The notes: a model not told the origin generated them from the sequence alone. DNA of 24,010 bases from GN02-872 sp963518665 (GCA_963518665.1 CAUQKR010000013.1:1-24010), one strand, 5' to 3'; shown: positions 1 to 9,765, counted from the stretch's first letter. Numbers and translations: made by a program.

Positions 1-75
1 CTAACAAAAAAAGTAACTAACAAAGAAATATTTAATGAAAATAAATTTTCTTTAAATGTAAATTTATCTATATAA
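1..75 (+). CDS. C-terminal end of an unidentified protein (partial)
   Basis: Frame 1 is open from the window edge to a TAA at 73-75 and gives 24 residues ending NVNLSI. The upstream part lies outside the window, so no family can be named. A coding tail here is plausible because the downstream genes run on the same strand, but a stretch this short could be open by chance in such AT-rich DNA. Confidence 0.35.
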   Translation, partial: LTKKVTNKEIFNENKFSLNVNLSI

Positions 76-277
76 ATCAAATAAAGGAAAATTCAAGTTA
101 CAAAAAATAAAATTATAGATGAAATAAAAAACCTAAAAAATGTATTTTTTACAAAATTTTCTAATTTTGTAATTGAAAAAATTTTATTCATAAATATAAT
201 ATTTAAAATATATAAATTATTTTTTATAAATAATAAAAATCAAATTGAAATTTACTTGAAATTTAAATAAAAAAATT
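76..277. other. gene-poor gap upstream of the response regulator
   Basis: This gap is extremely AT-rich. One plus-strand frame (85-270) is open for 61 codons but has no ATG, so it is not called as a gene. It could be a frameshifted continuation of the protein ending at 75 or chance. TATAAT-like hexamers occur around 196-203 and could drive the two-component operon, but no matching -35 is convincing. Confidence 0.3.
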
Positions 278-940
278 ATGAAAATTTTAGTTGTAGAGGA
301 TAATAAAAACTTGAGAGAAAACATAATTTTTCTACTCAAAAAAAATAATTATTTGGCAGAATGAGCTAAAAATTGAGAAGAAGCATTTGAAAAAATTTCT
401 TTTTCAGATTATGAAACAATTATTTTGGATATAAATATGCCAATTTTAAACTGAAAAGATTTTTTGAAAAAATTTAGAGAGAAATGAAAAAATACTCCAG
501 TTATAGCTCTAACTTCAAACTCTATGTTGACTGATAAACTAGAGCTTTTTGATCTTTGAGTTGATGATTATTTAACAAAACCTTTTGAAATAGAAGAACT
601 TTTGGCTAGAATAAAATCTCTTTTAAAAAGAGCTTCTCATAAAATAGAAAATGAAAAAATAATTTGAGATTTAAAAATAAATTTTGACTCAAAAAAAATA
701 TTTTTTGAAGAAAAAGAAATTATTTTTACTTATAAACAATATCTAATAATCGAATTTTTAAGTAAAAATCAGAATTTTCCTCAAACAAAACAAAAAATTT
801 TAGAATATGTTTGGTGAGAAAATGAAGAAAATCTTGAATTTGATAGCACAACTTTAGAAAGCCATATCTATTCTATAAGAAAAAAATTGTGAAAAAATAT
901 AATAAAAACTATAAAATGAATTTGATATGTAATTGAATAA
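278..940 (+). CDS. OmpR/PhoB-family response regulator
   Basis: This 220-aa protein has a receiver domain (about residues 1-118) and a C-terminal winged-helix DNA-binding domain (about 125-220). Visible receiver residues are the acidic pair in ILVVEDN (E7, D8), the phosphoacceptor Asp in ILDINMP (D51), the switch Thr in ALTS (T79) and the conserved Lys in YLTKPF (K101). The C-terminus ends in TIKGIGYVIE, the typical OmpR beta-hairpin wing. Ten or so TGA codons fall at glycine positions, including the final GIGY. The sensor kinase begins 3 nt after the stop, so the two are co-transcribed and very likely a cognate pair. No Shine-Dalgarno sequence precedes the ATG. The target genes cannot be told from the sequence. 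Confidence 0.93.
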
Positions 941-943
941 TTT

Positions 944-1822
944 ATGAAAAAAGAACATATTTTAGCTATAAAAAGTACTTTAGCCATATTAATTTTAATT
1001 ATTTTTTCTAGTTTTATTTCCTACTTTTTATTCTCAAATATAACATCAATTTCAGATTATTTTTGATTTTTAAAGATAGAGTTTTGAAAAAATTTTTCTA
1101 AACTTTTAAATGCATTTTTTGCTTTTTTAATAATCTGATTTTGAACTTATTTAATAGTTTATTTTTACTGAAAAAATTATTTCAAAAAAGTAGAAAAATA
1201 CAATGAAAATCTAAAAAATTATAATCATTATTTAGCTCATGAACTAAAAACTCCTATTTCTGTTATTTTTTCAAATTTAGAAGTTTTAAAATATTGATTT
1301 AATGAAGAAATTATAAAAAATTCTGAGATGGAACTAAAAAATATGGTTTCGATTATTGATATTTTACTGACTTTTTCAGAGACTGTAAATATAAATGAAA
1401 AAGAAGATTTAAATCTAGAAAATTTACTAAAAAGTTATATATCAAAATATTTTTATGAATCAAAAAATAAGATTTTTATAACAAACAAAGAATTCAATTT
1501 TTATATAGAAACAAACCTAGTCTTATTTAAAAGAGTTATTAGAAATCTTTTGGAAAATGCTTTAAAATACAGTCTCGATTGAGATGTCTTTATAAAAATA
1601 GAAAATAATAAAATAATTTTTGAAAACTCTATAGAAAAAGATTTTAGTAAGGAAGAACTAGAAAAACTCACTTCAAAATTTTATAGAAAAGAAAATCAAA
1701 ATAAAAATGGATTTGGGCTTGGTCTAAATCTTATAAAAGAAATTTTAAATTTTTTAAATTATGATTTTAAATTATTTTCAGAAAATAAAAAATTTATTGC
1801 AGAAATAAATTTTAAAAAATAA
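944..1822 (+). CDS. membrane sensor histidine kinase
   Basis: This 292-aa kinase is partner to the response regulator just upstream. Two hydrophobic segments (about residues 8-30 and 57-75) put a short sensor region of roughly 25 residues outside the membrane. The H-box reads YLAHELKTPIS, with the phosphoacceptor at H99. The N-box is RNLLENALKYS and the G-box is NGFGLGLNLI, so the HATPase domain is complete though compact. There is no recognisable HAMP or PAS domain, and the extracytoplasmic part is too small to be a classical ligand-binding domain, so the signal may be sensed in the membrane. A hairpin terminator follows the stop immediately. Confidence 0.92.
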
Positions 1823-1857
1823 AAATGAAAGAAATTATTTTTTCTTTCATTTTTTTA
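1821..1857. terminator. bidirectional terminator between histidine kinase and uvrB
   Basis: The near-perfect stem AAAAATGAAAGAAA / TTTCTTTCATTTTT is flanked by A and T runs, so it can act on both strands. It serves the converging kinase and uvrB genes. The last uvrB codons (lysine-rich tail and TAA at 1835-1837) lie inside the hairpin. Confidence 0.8.
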
Positions 1858-3967
1858 ATTCTATAATTAAATCTCTTATTTCTGCTGCTTTTTCAAATTC
1901 CATATTTGAAGCTGCTAAATCCATTTCGAGTTCAAGTCTTTTTAAATCTTTTTCTACAGAATATCTTTCCTTTTTTCAGTTTTTTTCATCTTTTGATTTT
2001 ATTCAAATATCTTTTATTTCTGAAAAAACAGTTTTTGGAGTTATTCCATGTTCTTCATTATATTTTTGTTGAAGGTTTCTTCTATAATAAGTCATATTTA
2101 TTGATTTTCTCATAGCTTCAGAAATCACAAATCAATCATTATTTAAAAGTTTTGCTTTATCAAGCCTATAAAGCCCATCATATTCTAAAGGCAATTTTTC
2201 TAAATCTACTCATTTTTCTCATCAAAGTGTAACTTGTTCAACATACATATAAACTTTTCAATTTTGGTTTCTTGCTGCTCTTCAAATAATTTGAATCAAA
2301 GAACTTTCACTTCTCAAAAATCATTGTTTATCAGCATCTAAAATACAAATTTTACTTACTTCTGGTAAATCAAGTCATTCTCTAAGTAAATTTACTCAAA
2401 CAATTACATCAATTTTTCATTGTCTTAATTCTTTCAAAATCTCAAGTCTATCAAGAGTATCAACTTCACTATGCAAATATTTTACTTTTACTCAATTATC
2501 AAGCAAAAATTCTGTCAATTCTTCAGAACTTCTTTTTGTAACTGTAGTAACCAAAAGTCTTTCATTTTTTTCAACAACTTCAGAAATATTTTTCATAATA
2601 TCATCAACCATAAATTCCATTGGTTTTATGATAATTTCAGGATCTAGAAGTCAAGTTGGTCTCATTATTTGCGGAATAATTCTGTTGTTTTCATCAGCTA
2701 TCCAAACTCAATCTCTTCTTGGATCATAAGAGAAAAATTTTTCTGGAGAAACTGAACTTTTTTCTATTTCATATTTTGCTGGAGTTGCTGAAACTGCTAT
2801 AACTTTATTCATTTTTGCTTCAAACTCTTCAAATCTAAGAGGTCTATTATCAAGAGCAGAAGGAAGCCTAAATCAGTGTTCTACAAGATTTTCTTTTCTA
2901 CTTCTATCTCAAGCATACATTCATCAAATTTGAGAAAAACTCATATGAGATTCATCAACAAAAGTTAAAAAATCTTTTGGAAAATAATCAATCAAAGTGT
3001 AACCTGGTTTTCATTCTTCCCTTCCATCAATATATCTAGAATAATTTTCAATTCAATTTACATAACCAACTTCTTGCATCATTTCCAGATCATACTCAAC
3101 TTTTGCCTTTAGTCTTTCATGTTTCAAAACATCTCAAATACTTTCAAAAAATTTCAATCTTTCTTCAAGTTCTTTTTTTATTTCTGGAACAATTCTTTCA
3201 ATTGTAGCTTTTGAAGAAACTGTATGTTTTGCAGGGAAAATGTCAATTTCTTGTAAATATTCATAAATCTCTCAAGTAAGATGATTTCTAAGAGTTATTT
3301 GACTTATTTCATTTCACCAAAATTCAATTGTATAAATATATTCTGAACTTGCAGGAAAAATTTCCAAAACATCTCAAAGAACTTGAAAATTTCCAGATTT
3401 AAAATCAGATCAAGCTCTTTGATATTGGATTGTTATAAGCTTTTTCAAAATTTCTTCCATTTCATAATTTTTTCAAACTTCCAAAGAAAAAACTTGATCT
3501 TTATATTCTTCTATATCTCAAATACCATAAATACAGCTAACTGAAGCTACAATTATAACATCTCTTCTAGTTAATAAATCTTGAGTTGCAGCATGTCTAA
3601 GTCTATCAATTTCTTCATTTATTGTAGCCTCTTTTTCAATATAACTATCAGTTTTTGAGACATAAGCTTCAGGTTGATAATAATCATAATAACTTACAAA
3701 ATAATGTACAGAATTTTCTGGAAAAAATTCTTTAAATTCTAAAGCCAATTGTGCAGCTAAAGTTTTATTGTGAGCAATAATCAAAGTAGGTTTTTGCAAT
3801 TTTTGTATTACATTTGCCATTGTAAAAGTTTTTCAGCTTCAAGTTACTCACCAAAGAGTTTGAAAATCTTTTCATTCTCAAATATTTTTTACCAACTCAT
3901 CAATTGCTTTTTGCTGATCTTGACTTGGTTTGTATTTAGATTTTAGTTTAAAAATTTGTTCAGTCAT
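1835..3967 (-). CDS. uvrB: UvrABC excision nuclease subunit B
   Basis: UvrB (710 aa) is the helicase-like subunit of nucleotide excision repair. It is loaded on DNA by UvrA, verifies the lesion and recruits UvrC. The Walker A motif GVTGSGKT (about residues 40-47) is legible only with TGA as Gly. The beta-hairpin region YYDYYQPEAYV, the DEAD-type FVDESHM box, the SATPA motif and the helicase motif VI IGRAARN follow in order. The C-terminus has a UVR domain (DLAASNMEFEKAAEIRD) that contacts UvrC, then a lysine-rich tail. Length is slightly above the usual 660-690 aa. The ATG at 3967 gives the normal N-terminus. The gene stands alone, bounded by terminators on both sides. Confidence 0.97.
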
Positions 3968-3994
3968 TATTTTTACTTATTTTTTAATTTTTTT

Positions 3995-4021
3995 ATTATA
4001 ATGATTTTAAAATAAAAGCAA
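3995..4021 (-). promoter_or_regulatory. probable uvrB promoter
   Basis: On the minus strand a TTGCTT (4021-4016) and a TATAAT (4000-3995) are separated by 15 bp, about 28 bp upstream of the uvrB ATG. The -10 matches consensus. The spacing is short, so the -35 is less certain. Confidence 0.45.
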
Positions 4022-4023
4022 AA

Positions 4024-4048
4024 AAAAAAGAGAAAAAATCTCTTTTTT
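4024..4048 (-). terminator. terminator of the galU-yvcK operon
   Basis: The stem AAAAAAGAGA / TCTCTTTTTT has a 5-nt A-rich loop. On the minus strand it is followed by a run of about ten T residues. It lies directly after the stop of the 131-aa protein. Confidence 0.8.
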
Positions 4049-4442
4049 AATAAACAAAATCAACTTTTATAATTTTGTTTCAAAATTTTTCTGAAATTCA
4101 AGATTCCCTTACACAAACAACTTCTTCAAATTCTTCAAATCTTTCAAAAATTTCTTTGAAATCAACTTCCTCTCATTCAAAAGAAGCAACTTCATAAAGT
4201 CATTCTTCATAACTTTCTCAAATAATTTCTATTTTTTCTTCAGTTTCTATTGATAAATCTGAGTTTAAAACTTCAAATTTTTCTTCAAAAAATTTCAAAA
4301 TTCAATCTTTTGTAGTTTCATCAGTTTCACCAAAAACAAAAATATTTTTATTTCCAGTTTTTCCTAAAGATTCAACAAAATCAAAATCCAAATCTACTTT
4401 TGGATTTCATTTTAAAGTTATATTTCAAGCAAATTTATTCAT
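4047..4442 (-). CDS. 131-aa acidic protein of unknown function, last gene of the galU operon
   Basis: The gene starts at ATG 4442, 6 nt after the yvcK stop, and ends at TAA 4049-4047. It reads MNKFAGNITLKG... and is rich in Glu and Phe, with stretches such as FERFEEFEE in the C-terminal third. It has no signal peptide or membrane segment, so it is probably cytosolic. It is not recognised as a member of a known family. Seven TGA glycines are spread through it and the frame is uninterrupted, so it is a real gene rather than a shadow. Tight coupling to yvcK suggests a role with YvcK or in cell-wall precursor metabolism, but this is inference from position alone. Confidence 0.75.
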
Positions 4443-4448
4443 AATTTT

Positions 4449-5654
4449 TTATTTAAAAAATATTTTTTCCAAAACATCTAAAAGTTTTGTTTTACTATGT
4501 TTATAAAAACTTTCTTCATCAAGTAAATCAGCTTCTATAAGTTTTATTTTTTTTCTTTCCAGTTCAGATTTTTCTCATTTTGAAACATAAAGAAAATCTC
4601 CTCATTTTACAGAAATATTATTTTTAAAAGCCAAAAGTTCATTTTCTGTCAAATTCAACTTTCTATTGTTTGCTACAAAAAAATCTATTTTTTTTCACAA
4701 AAATCTTTCTATTTTATTTACAAAATCAAGTTGAGTCAATCACATTGTTTCCCCTCATTTATTTGTATTGTTTCAAATATAAATAATTTTTGCTTTTGTC
4801 TCTTTTATAGATTCTGAAACTCCAGAAATAATAAAATTCGAGATAATAGAAGTAAATAAATCTCCTGGTCAAATCAAAATAAAATCTGCATCCAAAAGAG
4901 CTTTTTTTACTTTTTTATGGTGTCTGGCATCGTGAGAACTATCCATAAGTTCCAAATCTGCAATTCATGATTTATAATTTGCTTCATTGCTTATTCTATC
5001 CTGAGTTTCTACTATTTCTCCATTTCACAAAACTGCTTTTATAAAAGCCTTTTTTATCGTAACTGGAATAACGTCAGCTTCAACTTCGAGTAAATCATGC
5101 ATAAAATCAAGCATTTTATCATAATCTTTTTCTAGATTAAAATAAAGTGAAGCCATCAAAATATTTCAAAATTTGTGTCATTTTAATTGAGAATTTAAAG
5201 GAAGTTTAAACTCAAAAAATTTTCACATTTTATTTTCTAAATATTTAAAAAGTTTTCATTTTTTATTTGAAAAATCCTCTACTTCTTGCAAAAAATCTAC
5301 TTTTTTTCAAAGAAATAAAATCTCTTTATGAGCCTGAGAAAATAAACCAAAAATCGAAAAATCTGAAATATTTTTTTCATTCAAAAATTGAAGCTCAAAA
5401 ATAAATTTGAAATAATCTTTATGTTTTGATTTAGAAAGAGAAAAAAGGCATCTTCTCAAATCTCCTGGAGGAGGTAAATGTAAACCAAGTTCTGAATCAA
5501 AAAGCCTCATAAGTTCTCAAGTTGTTCTTCAGTCGTCACTCATTGAAACAATTGAAGAAACTTTTATTTTATCTAAAAATTTTAAGTTTAGTCAATCAAG
5601 TAAATTTGATTGTCAATTTCAACCTCAAATAGTTGTTATTTTTATTGCTCACAT
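4449..5654 (-). CDS. yvcK: YvcK/CofD-family protein (GlmR-like, UDP-sugar binding)
   Basis: This 401-aa protein belongs to the YvcK/GlmR family, which in other bacteria binds UDP-GlcNAc and regulates the branch between glycolysis and cell-wall precursor synthesis. Conserved elements are the N-terminal ITTIGGGNGQSNLL loop (residues 5-18), SMSDDGRTTGELMRLF, PPPGDLRRCL, ILIGPGDLFTSIISN and GNNTNKGGETMG. The first glycine loop contains TGA codons. It is longer than typical YvcK (about 300-320 aa), with extra residues after PPPGDLRRC and a C-terminal extension after about residue 330. Its ATG overlaps the stop of the upstream PGI-like gene by 13 nt, which implies translational coupling. Co-operonic galU fits a UDP-sugar-sensing role. 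Confidence 0.88.
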
Positions 5655-6676
5655 TTTTTAAAATTTTCTATAAAAAATAAAAATTCTCAAATTACACTTT
5701 CATCAAATTTTTCAAGTTTTATTAAAATATTTTTTTCTTGATTTAAAAGCAAATTTTTCTCTATTTCTTGTTTTTGTTCTTTTAAAATTTTATCAAAAGT
5801 TTCAGAAGATTTTTTTGAAATTTTTAGATTATTAAAAGCTTTTTCAAACTCTAAAAACACAAAAATTTTATCATTTTCTAACTCAAAATTTTCTAAAGAA
5901 ATAACTTCAAAATCAAATTTTAATTTATTTTTGTAAGTTTGTAAAATATTTCAAAAAAATGTATCATAAAAAACAAAAGCTATTTTTTTATCAGAGTTTT
6001 GCCCTAAAAATAAAGAAAAATTTAAAAAATAATTTTTTATCAAACTTTGTTCTTTAAAAATTTCTTTTGTTTCAAGAATTTTTTCTATAATTTTTTCAAT
6101 TTTAAAATCTACAAAACTCAATATAAAAAAATTTAAAATAGAAAAAATAGAAAAATTTTCAAAACAATTATTTACAAAAATTTTGAAATTTGATTTTTCA
6201 GCCAAAGTTTTACTATTTTCTGGCAAAATAAAAACAAAATGTTTTTTTAGTTCAAAATCTTTTAGCAAAATTTTTTCTCTAAAAAAATCATAAAGATAAT
6301 TTTTTTTCAAATCTGTAACTACAAAAAGTGTATTTTTTAAAGAAATTATAGAATTTACAGATTTTATTTCTGTAGAATCAAGAGAATCTAAAAAATAAAT
6401 TTTTGGTATTTTTTTACTAGATTTATTTTTTAAATTATTAAAATTTTTTCAATAAAAACTCTCTAAAATAGCTTTTGTTTCATCAAATTCTCATTTATTT
6501 CAAAGAAAAACAAGAAACTTAAAATCACTTTTTTCTATAAATTTTTTTATTTTTTTAAAATCAAAATTTGAAAAATCTAGATTTTCTACTTTTTTTCAAA
6601 AATTTTCCAAAACTTTTGCTGATTTTTCAGAAAAATCTAAAGGTAAAAATCAAGTATTTGATAAATTTATTTTCAT
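5642..6676 (-). CDS. divergent phosphoglucose-isomerase-like (SIS-fold) protein
   Basis: This 344-aa protein lies between galU and yvcK. It aligns by pattern with phosphoglucose isomerase: a first SIS-like strand and loop (FKFLVFLGNKGE, 52-63), a second (NTLFVVTD, 115-122), then HFVFILPENSKTLAE (146-160), where PGI has its second sugar-phosphate region. Next comes FENFSIFSILNFFIL (172-186), corresponding to the PGI signature GGR[FY]SVLS. The GGR is gone and the usual catalytic Arg, Glu and His are not apparent. The N- and C-terminal parts are lysine- and phenylalanine-rich. Either it is a fast-evolving PGI, or it has lost catalysis and has a structural or regulatory role. Context (UDP-glucose synthesis, YvcK) supports a hexose-phosphate connection. 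The family call is tentative. Confidence 0.5.
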
Positions 6677-6681
6677 AATTT

Positions 6682-7554
6682 TTAATTAAAATCTTTTACT
6701 AAATTTTTTAAATATTCTTGTAATTCATCTTTCATTTCCTCATTTTTTAGTCAAAAAGCAATATTTGCTTTTAAAAATCCAACTTTATTTCAAGTATCAT
6801 ATCTTTCTCATTTTATTTTTACTCAAAAAATATCTTTTTCCTTTCTCATAAGCTCAAAAGCATCAGCAAGTCTAGTTTCTCCATCTGCATTTATAGGAGT
6901 TGATTTTTCTAAATAATCAAAAATCTCTGGAGTCAAAATATATTTTCAAATAACTCAATTTCTAGAAGTTGTTTCTGTTGATTTTGGTTTTTCTAAAAAT
7001 TTTTCTACTTTAAAAAATTCTCCATCTTCTAAAGTTTCGATAACTCAATAACTACTAACTTCTTTGTCAGAAACTCAAACTGTAGCTATAACTGGAGCTC
7101 CAGTTTTTTCAAAAACTTCAGCCAATTGTTTAGAAGCAGATTTTTCTCCATCAACTAAATCATCTCAAAACAAAACCAAAAATGGTTCATCTCAAATAAA
7201 ATTTTTTGCTCTTAAAATAGCATCACCATCTCATTTTGGATAAGGTTGTCTGATATAAGCTATATTTGCAAGATTATTTACTCATCTAACTGTAGCCAAA
7301 AAGTTATTTTTTCAGTCATCACTAAGTCTTCTTTCAAGCTCAATATTTGCATCAAAATGGTCTTCTATAGCTCTTTTGCTTCTTCAAGTAATAATTATAA
7401 TTTCTTCACAGCCAGCAGAAACTGCCTCTTCAACCAAAAGTTGCATAACTGGTTTATCAATTATTGGAAACATTTCTTTTGGAAGTGCCTTTGTTGCAGG
7501 TAAAAATCTAGTTCACATTCCAGCTGCAGGAATAATACATTTTCTTATTTTCAT
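6682..7554 (-). CDS. galU: UTP-glucose-1-phosphate uridylyltransferase
   Basis: GalU (290 aa) makes UDP-glucose from glucose-1-phosphate and UTP for surface glycans. The N-terminus carries the nucleotidyltransferase signature IPAAGMGTRFLPATKALPKEM (residues 8-28), with TGA as Gly in the loop. ITGRSKRAIEDHFD, QPYPKGDGDAI, FLVLFGDDLV (the metal-binding acidic pair), YGVIE, FLEKP and GERYDTGNKVGFLKA follow in the canonical order. Length matches bacterial GalU. It is first in the operon with the PGI-like and yvcK genes: the PGI-like ATG follows 5 nt after the GalU stop. A promoter and a palindrome lie upstream, facing the divergent glycosyltransferase gene. Confidence 0.96.
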
Positions 7555-7584
7555 TTTTTATAAATTATTTTATAAATTTTTGCT

Positions 7585-7612
7585 ATTTTAATCTTTTTAC
7601 TGAAAAATACAA
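7585..7612 (-). promoter_or_regulatory. probable galU operon promoter
   Basis: On the minus strand TTGTAT (7612-7607) and TAAAAT (7590-7585) are 16 bp apart. The -35 overlaps the palindrome at 7611-7625 by 2 bp. It lies about 30 bp upstream of the galU ATG. Confidence 0.5.
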
Positions 7613-7625
7613 GTAAATTTTACTT
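7611..7625. promoter_or_regulatory. perfect 15-bp palindrome between divergent promoters
   Basis: AAGTAAA-T-TTTACTT is a perfect inverted repeat with a 1-nt centre. It sits in the 122-bp gap between galU and the glycosyltransferase gene, touching the -35 regions of both predicted promoters. This is a typical place for an operator, but no repressor is identified. Confidence 0.4.
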
Positions 7626-7646
7626 TTAATATAAAAAAAATATAAT
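7619..7646 (+). promoter_or_regulatory. probable promoter of the glycosyltransferase gene
   Basis: TTTACT (7619-7624) and a consensus TATAAT (7641-7646) are separated by 16 bp and lie about 30 bp upstream of the ATG. The -35 falls inside the 15-bp palindrome. Confidence 0.5.
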
Positions 7647-7676
7647 ATGAAAAATATTTTTTAAAAATCTAATAAA

Positions 7677-8489
7677 ATGAAAATTTTTTGAATAGAAATA
7701 CAAAATCTAAAATACAAAGATTTTTTTAATGAAATAACAAAACTAGAAAAAGCAAATATAGTTTTTACACCAAATCCAGAAATTTTGTTAAAAACTACAA
7801 CTGACAAAGAATTTGAGAATATTTTACAAAAAGCAGATTTTTTGACAAGTGATGGAATCTGACTTTATATTGCTTACCAAATTTTAGACAATAATTTTTG
7901 AAAATTTATAAATTTTTTGCTTTTACCATACTTTTTTTTCAATTTATTTTTTAAAAGAAAAATGCTTTATGAAAAATATTGAGACAGAATTTGTGGAAGT
8001 GATTTGACAAAAGATTTGATAAGCTTTGCAAGTCAAAACAAAATTGGCATAACAATCATAGATTTATACAATCCAACAGATAAAAATAAAGTTGCTTCTC
8101 AAGCATCTTTTGAAAAAATTTTAAAAGAAAAATTTCCAGATTTGATTTTTGATTATGTAATTTTTAATCCTGAAGAAAAAGAAAAAATTTTTGAAAAAAT
8201 AGCTTCTTCAAGCTCAAAAATAGTTTTTTCAACTCTTGGAATGAAAAAACAAGAAAAAAATATTCTGGAAATAATGGAAAAGTGTCCAAACCTGAAACTT
8301 GGACTTTGAGTTGGTTCTAGTTTTGATTATTTTGTAGGATTTCAAAAAAGAGCCCCAAAAATATGGAGAAAAATCGGGCTTGAGTGGCTTTATAGGCTCA
8401 TAACTTGACCAAGAAAAATAAACAGAATAAAAAGGCTTTATAGTGCAATTTTTAGTTTTACTTTTAAAGTGATAAAAGAAAAAAAATAG
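7677..8489 (+). CDS. WecG/TagA/CpsF-family glycosyltransferase (GT26)
   Basis: This 270-aa protein carries the family hallmarks. TPNPEIL (31-37) and ADFLTSDGIGLYIA (53-66, with the conserved DG) form the acceptor region. GVGSSFDYFVGFQKRAPKIW followed by GLEWLYRLITGPRKINR is the characteristic C-terminal block, with the RAP and EWLYRL elements. Members transfer N-acetylmannosamine(uronate) or glucosyl groups to polyprenyl-linked sugars in enterobacterial common antigen, teichoic acid or capsule synthesis. It acts at the cytoplasmic membrane face. A hydrophobic aromatic patch (about residues 77-93, LLLPYFFFNLFF) may help membrane association. It is monocistronic, divergent from galU, and likely uses related nucleotide sugars. 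The donor sugar cannot be inferred. Confidence 0.93.
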
Positions 8490-8514
8490 TAAGATTTTCT
8501 TACTATTTTTTTTT
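8481..8514 (+). terminator. terminator of the glycosyltransferase gene, shared with the converging pilin gene
   Basis: The stem AAAAAATAGTAAGA / TCTTACTATTTTTT has a 3-nt loop and a T run. Both the plus-strand TAG (8487-8489) and the minus-strand TAG (8505-8503) lie inside it, so it can serve both converging genes. Confidence 0.85.
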
Positions 8515-9729
8515 GATAAACTTAGGTAAAAACCTCTTCTCAAGAGGTGATCCCCAACCACTAAAATCGTGATATTTTGTAACATTTGAAACATCCCACA
8601 TAGAAATATCTTGGTTAAACTTTGCCCAAAGAAACATTTCTGTCATATTATTTACATTTGAAGTATTCCATTTTGATATATCTTGATTAAATGCTGGGTT
8701 ATTAAGAAACATCCACTGCATATTTTCAACTTTAGATACATCCCAATCTCATATTGGTTGATCAAATTTTTTAGAACCATTAAACATTGTATTCATATCT
8801 CTTACATTTGAAGTATTCCATTTTGATATATCTTGATTAAATTCTTTAGAACCATCAAACATACCTCACATATTTTCAACCTTAGATACACTCCAGTCTC
8901 ATATTGGTTGATTAAATTTTTCAGTTCATCGAAACATTGAATTCATATTTATTACATTTGAAGTATTCCATTTTGATATATCTTGATTAAATTCTTTAGA
9001 ACCATCAAACATTAGACTCATATTTGTTACATTTGAGGTATCCCAACTTGAAATATCTTGATTAAACTCACTTTTCCGTTGAAAAAGTGAAGACATATCA
9101 ACAACTCTTGTTGTAACTATTTTATCAGCTGGAAAATTTTTATTAAAAATTTTATCTATAATGTCCCAGTTATTTCTAGCTATGTAATATTCTTCTCATT
9201 CAAATTCATAAGTTTTTCAAGCTTCAGCACAATCTGTTGCAATAATTGTAACTCAATTATCTAAAATTGAAACTCATTCACAATAATTACTATCTAAATT
9301 ATTTTTTCTAAAAAATACTTCTACCTTTTTCATTTTTCAACCATTCCCATCAGGAACATTTTTTAATTTAATTGTATAATAATCTTTTGTAATAGGATCA
9401 ATAGGCAAAGTAGCCAATTCTTGATTAACCTGTTTATGAGTTTCTGGTCAAAATATTTTTTGTCAAAGTTTTTCTTCTTTTAACTCAGGATATTTTCAAT
9501 TTTTAACTTTATAAATCTCAAAAGCTCTCTCAATATTATTTTTATCAGTAAGTCTTCTAGTTTTTCTTGCTTCTTCAGTATAACTTCATATACTTAAAAA
9601 AGCAATTGTTGCCAAAATTGCTAAAATTGTAACTACAATTATAAGCTCTACAAGAGTAAATCAAGATTTATTTTTTAATAAACAAGAATTTAACCACCAG
9701 AATTTTACCTTAAAATAAAGGTTTTTCAT
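8503..9729 (-). CDS. type IV pilin-like protein with C-terminal BspA/DUF285 repeats
   Basis: This 408-aa protein starts with a 23-residue leader ending KSG (Gly encoded by TGA). A class III pilin segment follows, FTLVELIIVVTILAILATIAF, with the conserved Glu5 of the mature protein (E28). Residues about 50-100 form the alpha-helical pilin/pseudopilin neck. A middle domain with two cysteines (in NYCEG and TDCAE) precedes seven tandem repeats of about 25 residues of the type FNQDISKWNTSNVxNMxxMF, known from BspA-like surface proteins. A prepilin peptidase should cleave it and the repeats should be displayed outside, as an adhesin or host-contact protein. Two rare codons, CGG and CGA, occur in the repeat region. 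It follows a small membrane gene by 36 nt. Confidence 0.92.
8540..9075 (-). repeat. tandem 75-bp coding repeats arranged as 150-bp super-units
   Basis: The plus-strand motif ACATTTGAAGTATTCCA recurs at about 8654, 8804 and 8954, exactly 150 bp apart, with variants near 8582 and 9029. A diverged unit containing CTCATATTGGTTGAT alternates with it. This gives 25-residue units in A/B pairs and implies recent duplication of a two-unit block. Confidence 0.85.
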
Positions 9730-9765
9730 ATATTTACAAAATTAAATTTTAAAATTTTTAAAAAA

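Noticed and set aside
7246..7591. Two plus-strand open frames inside galU
   Set aside because: They are antisense shadows; the minus strand encodes a complete GalU with all motifs.
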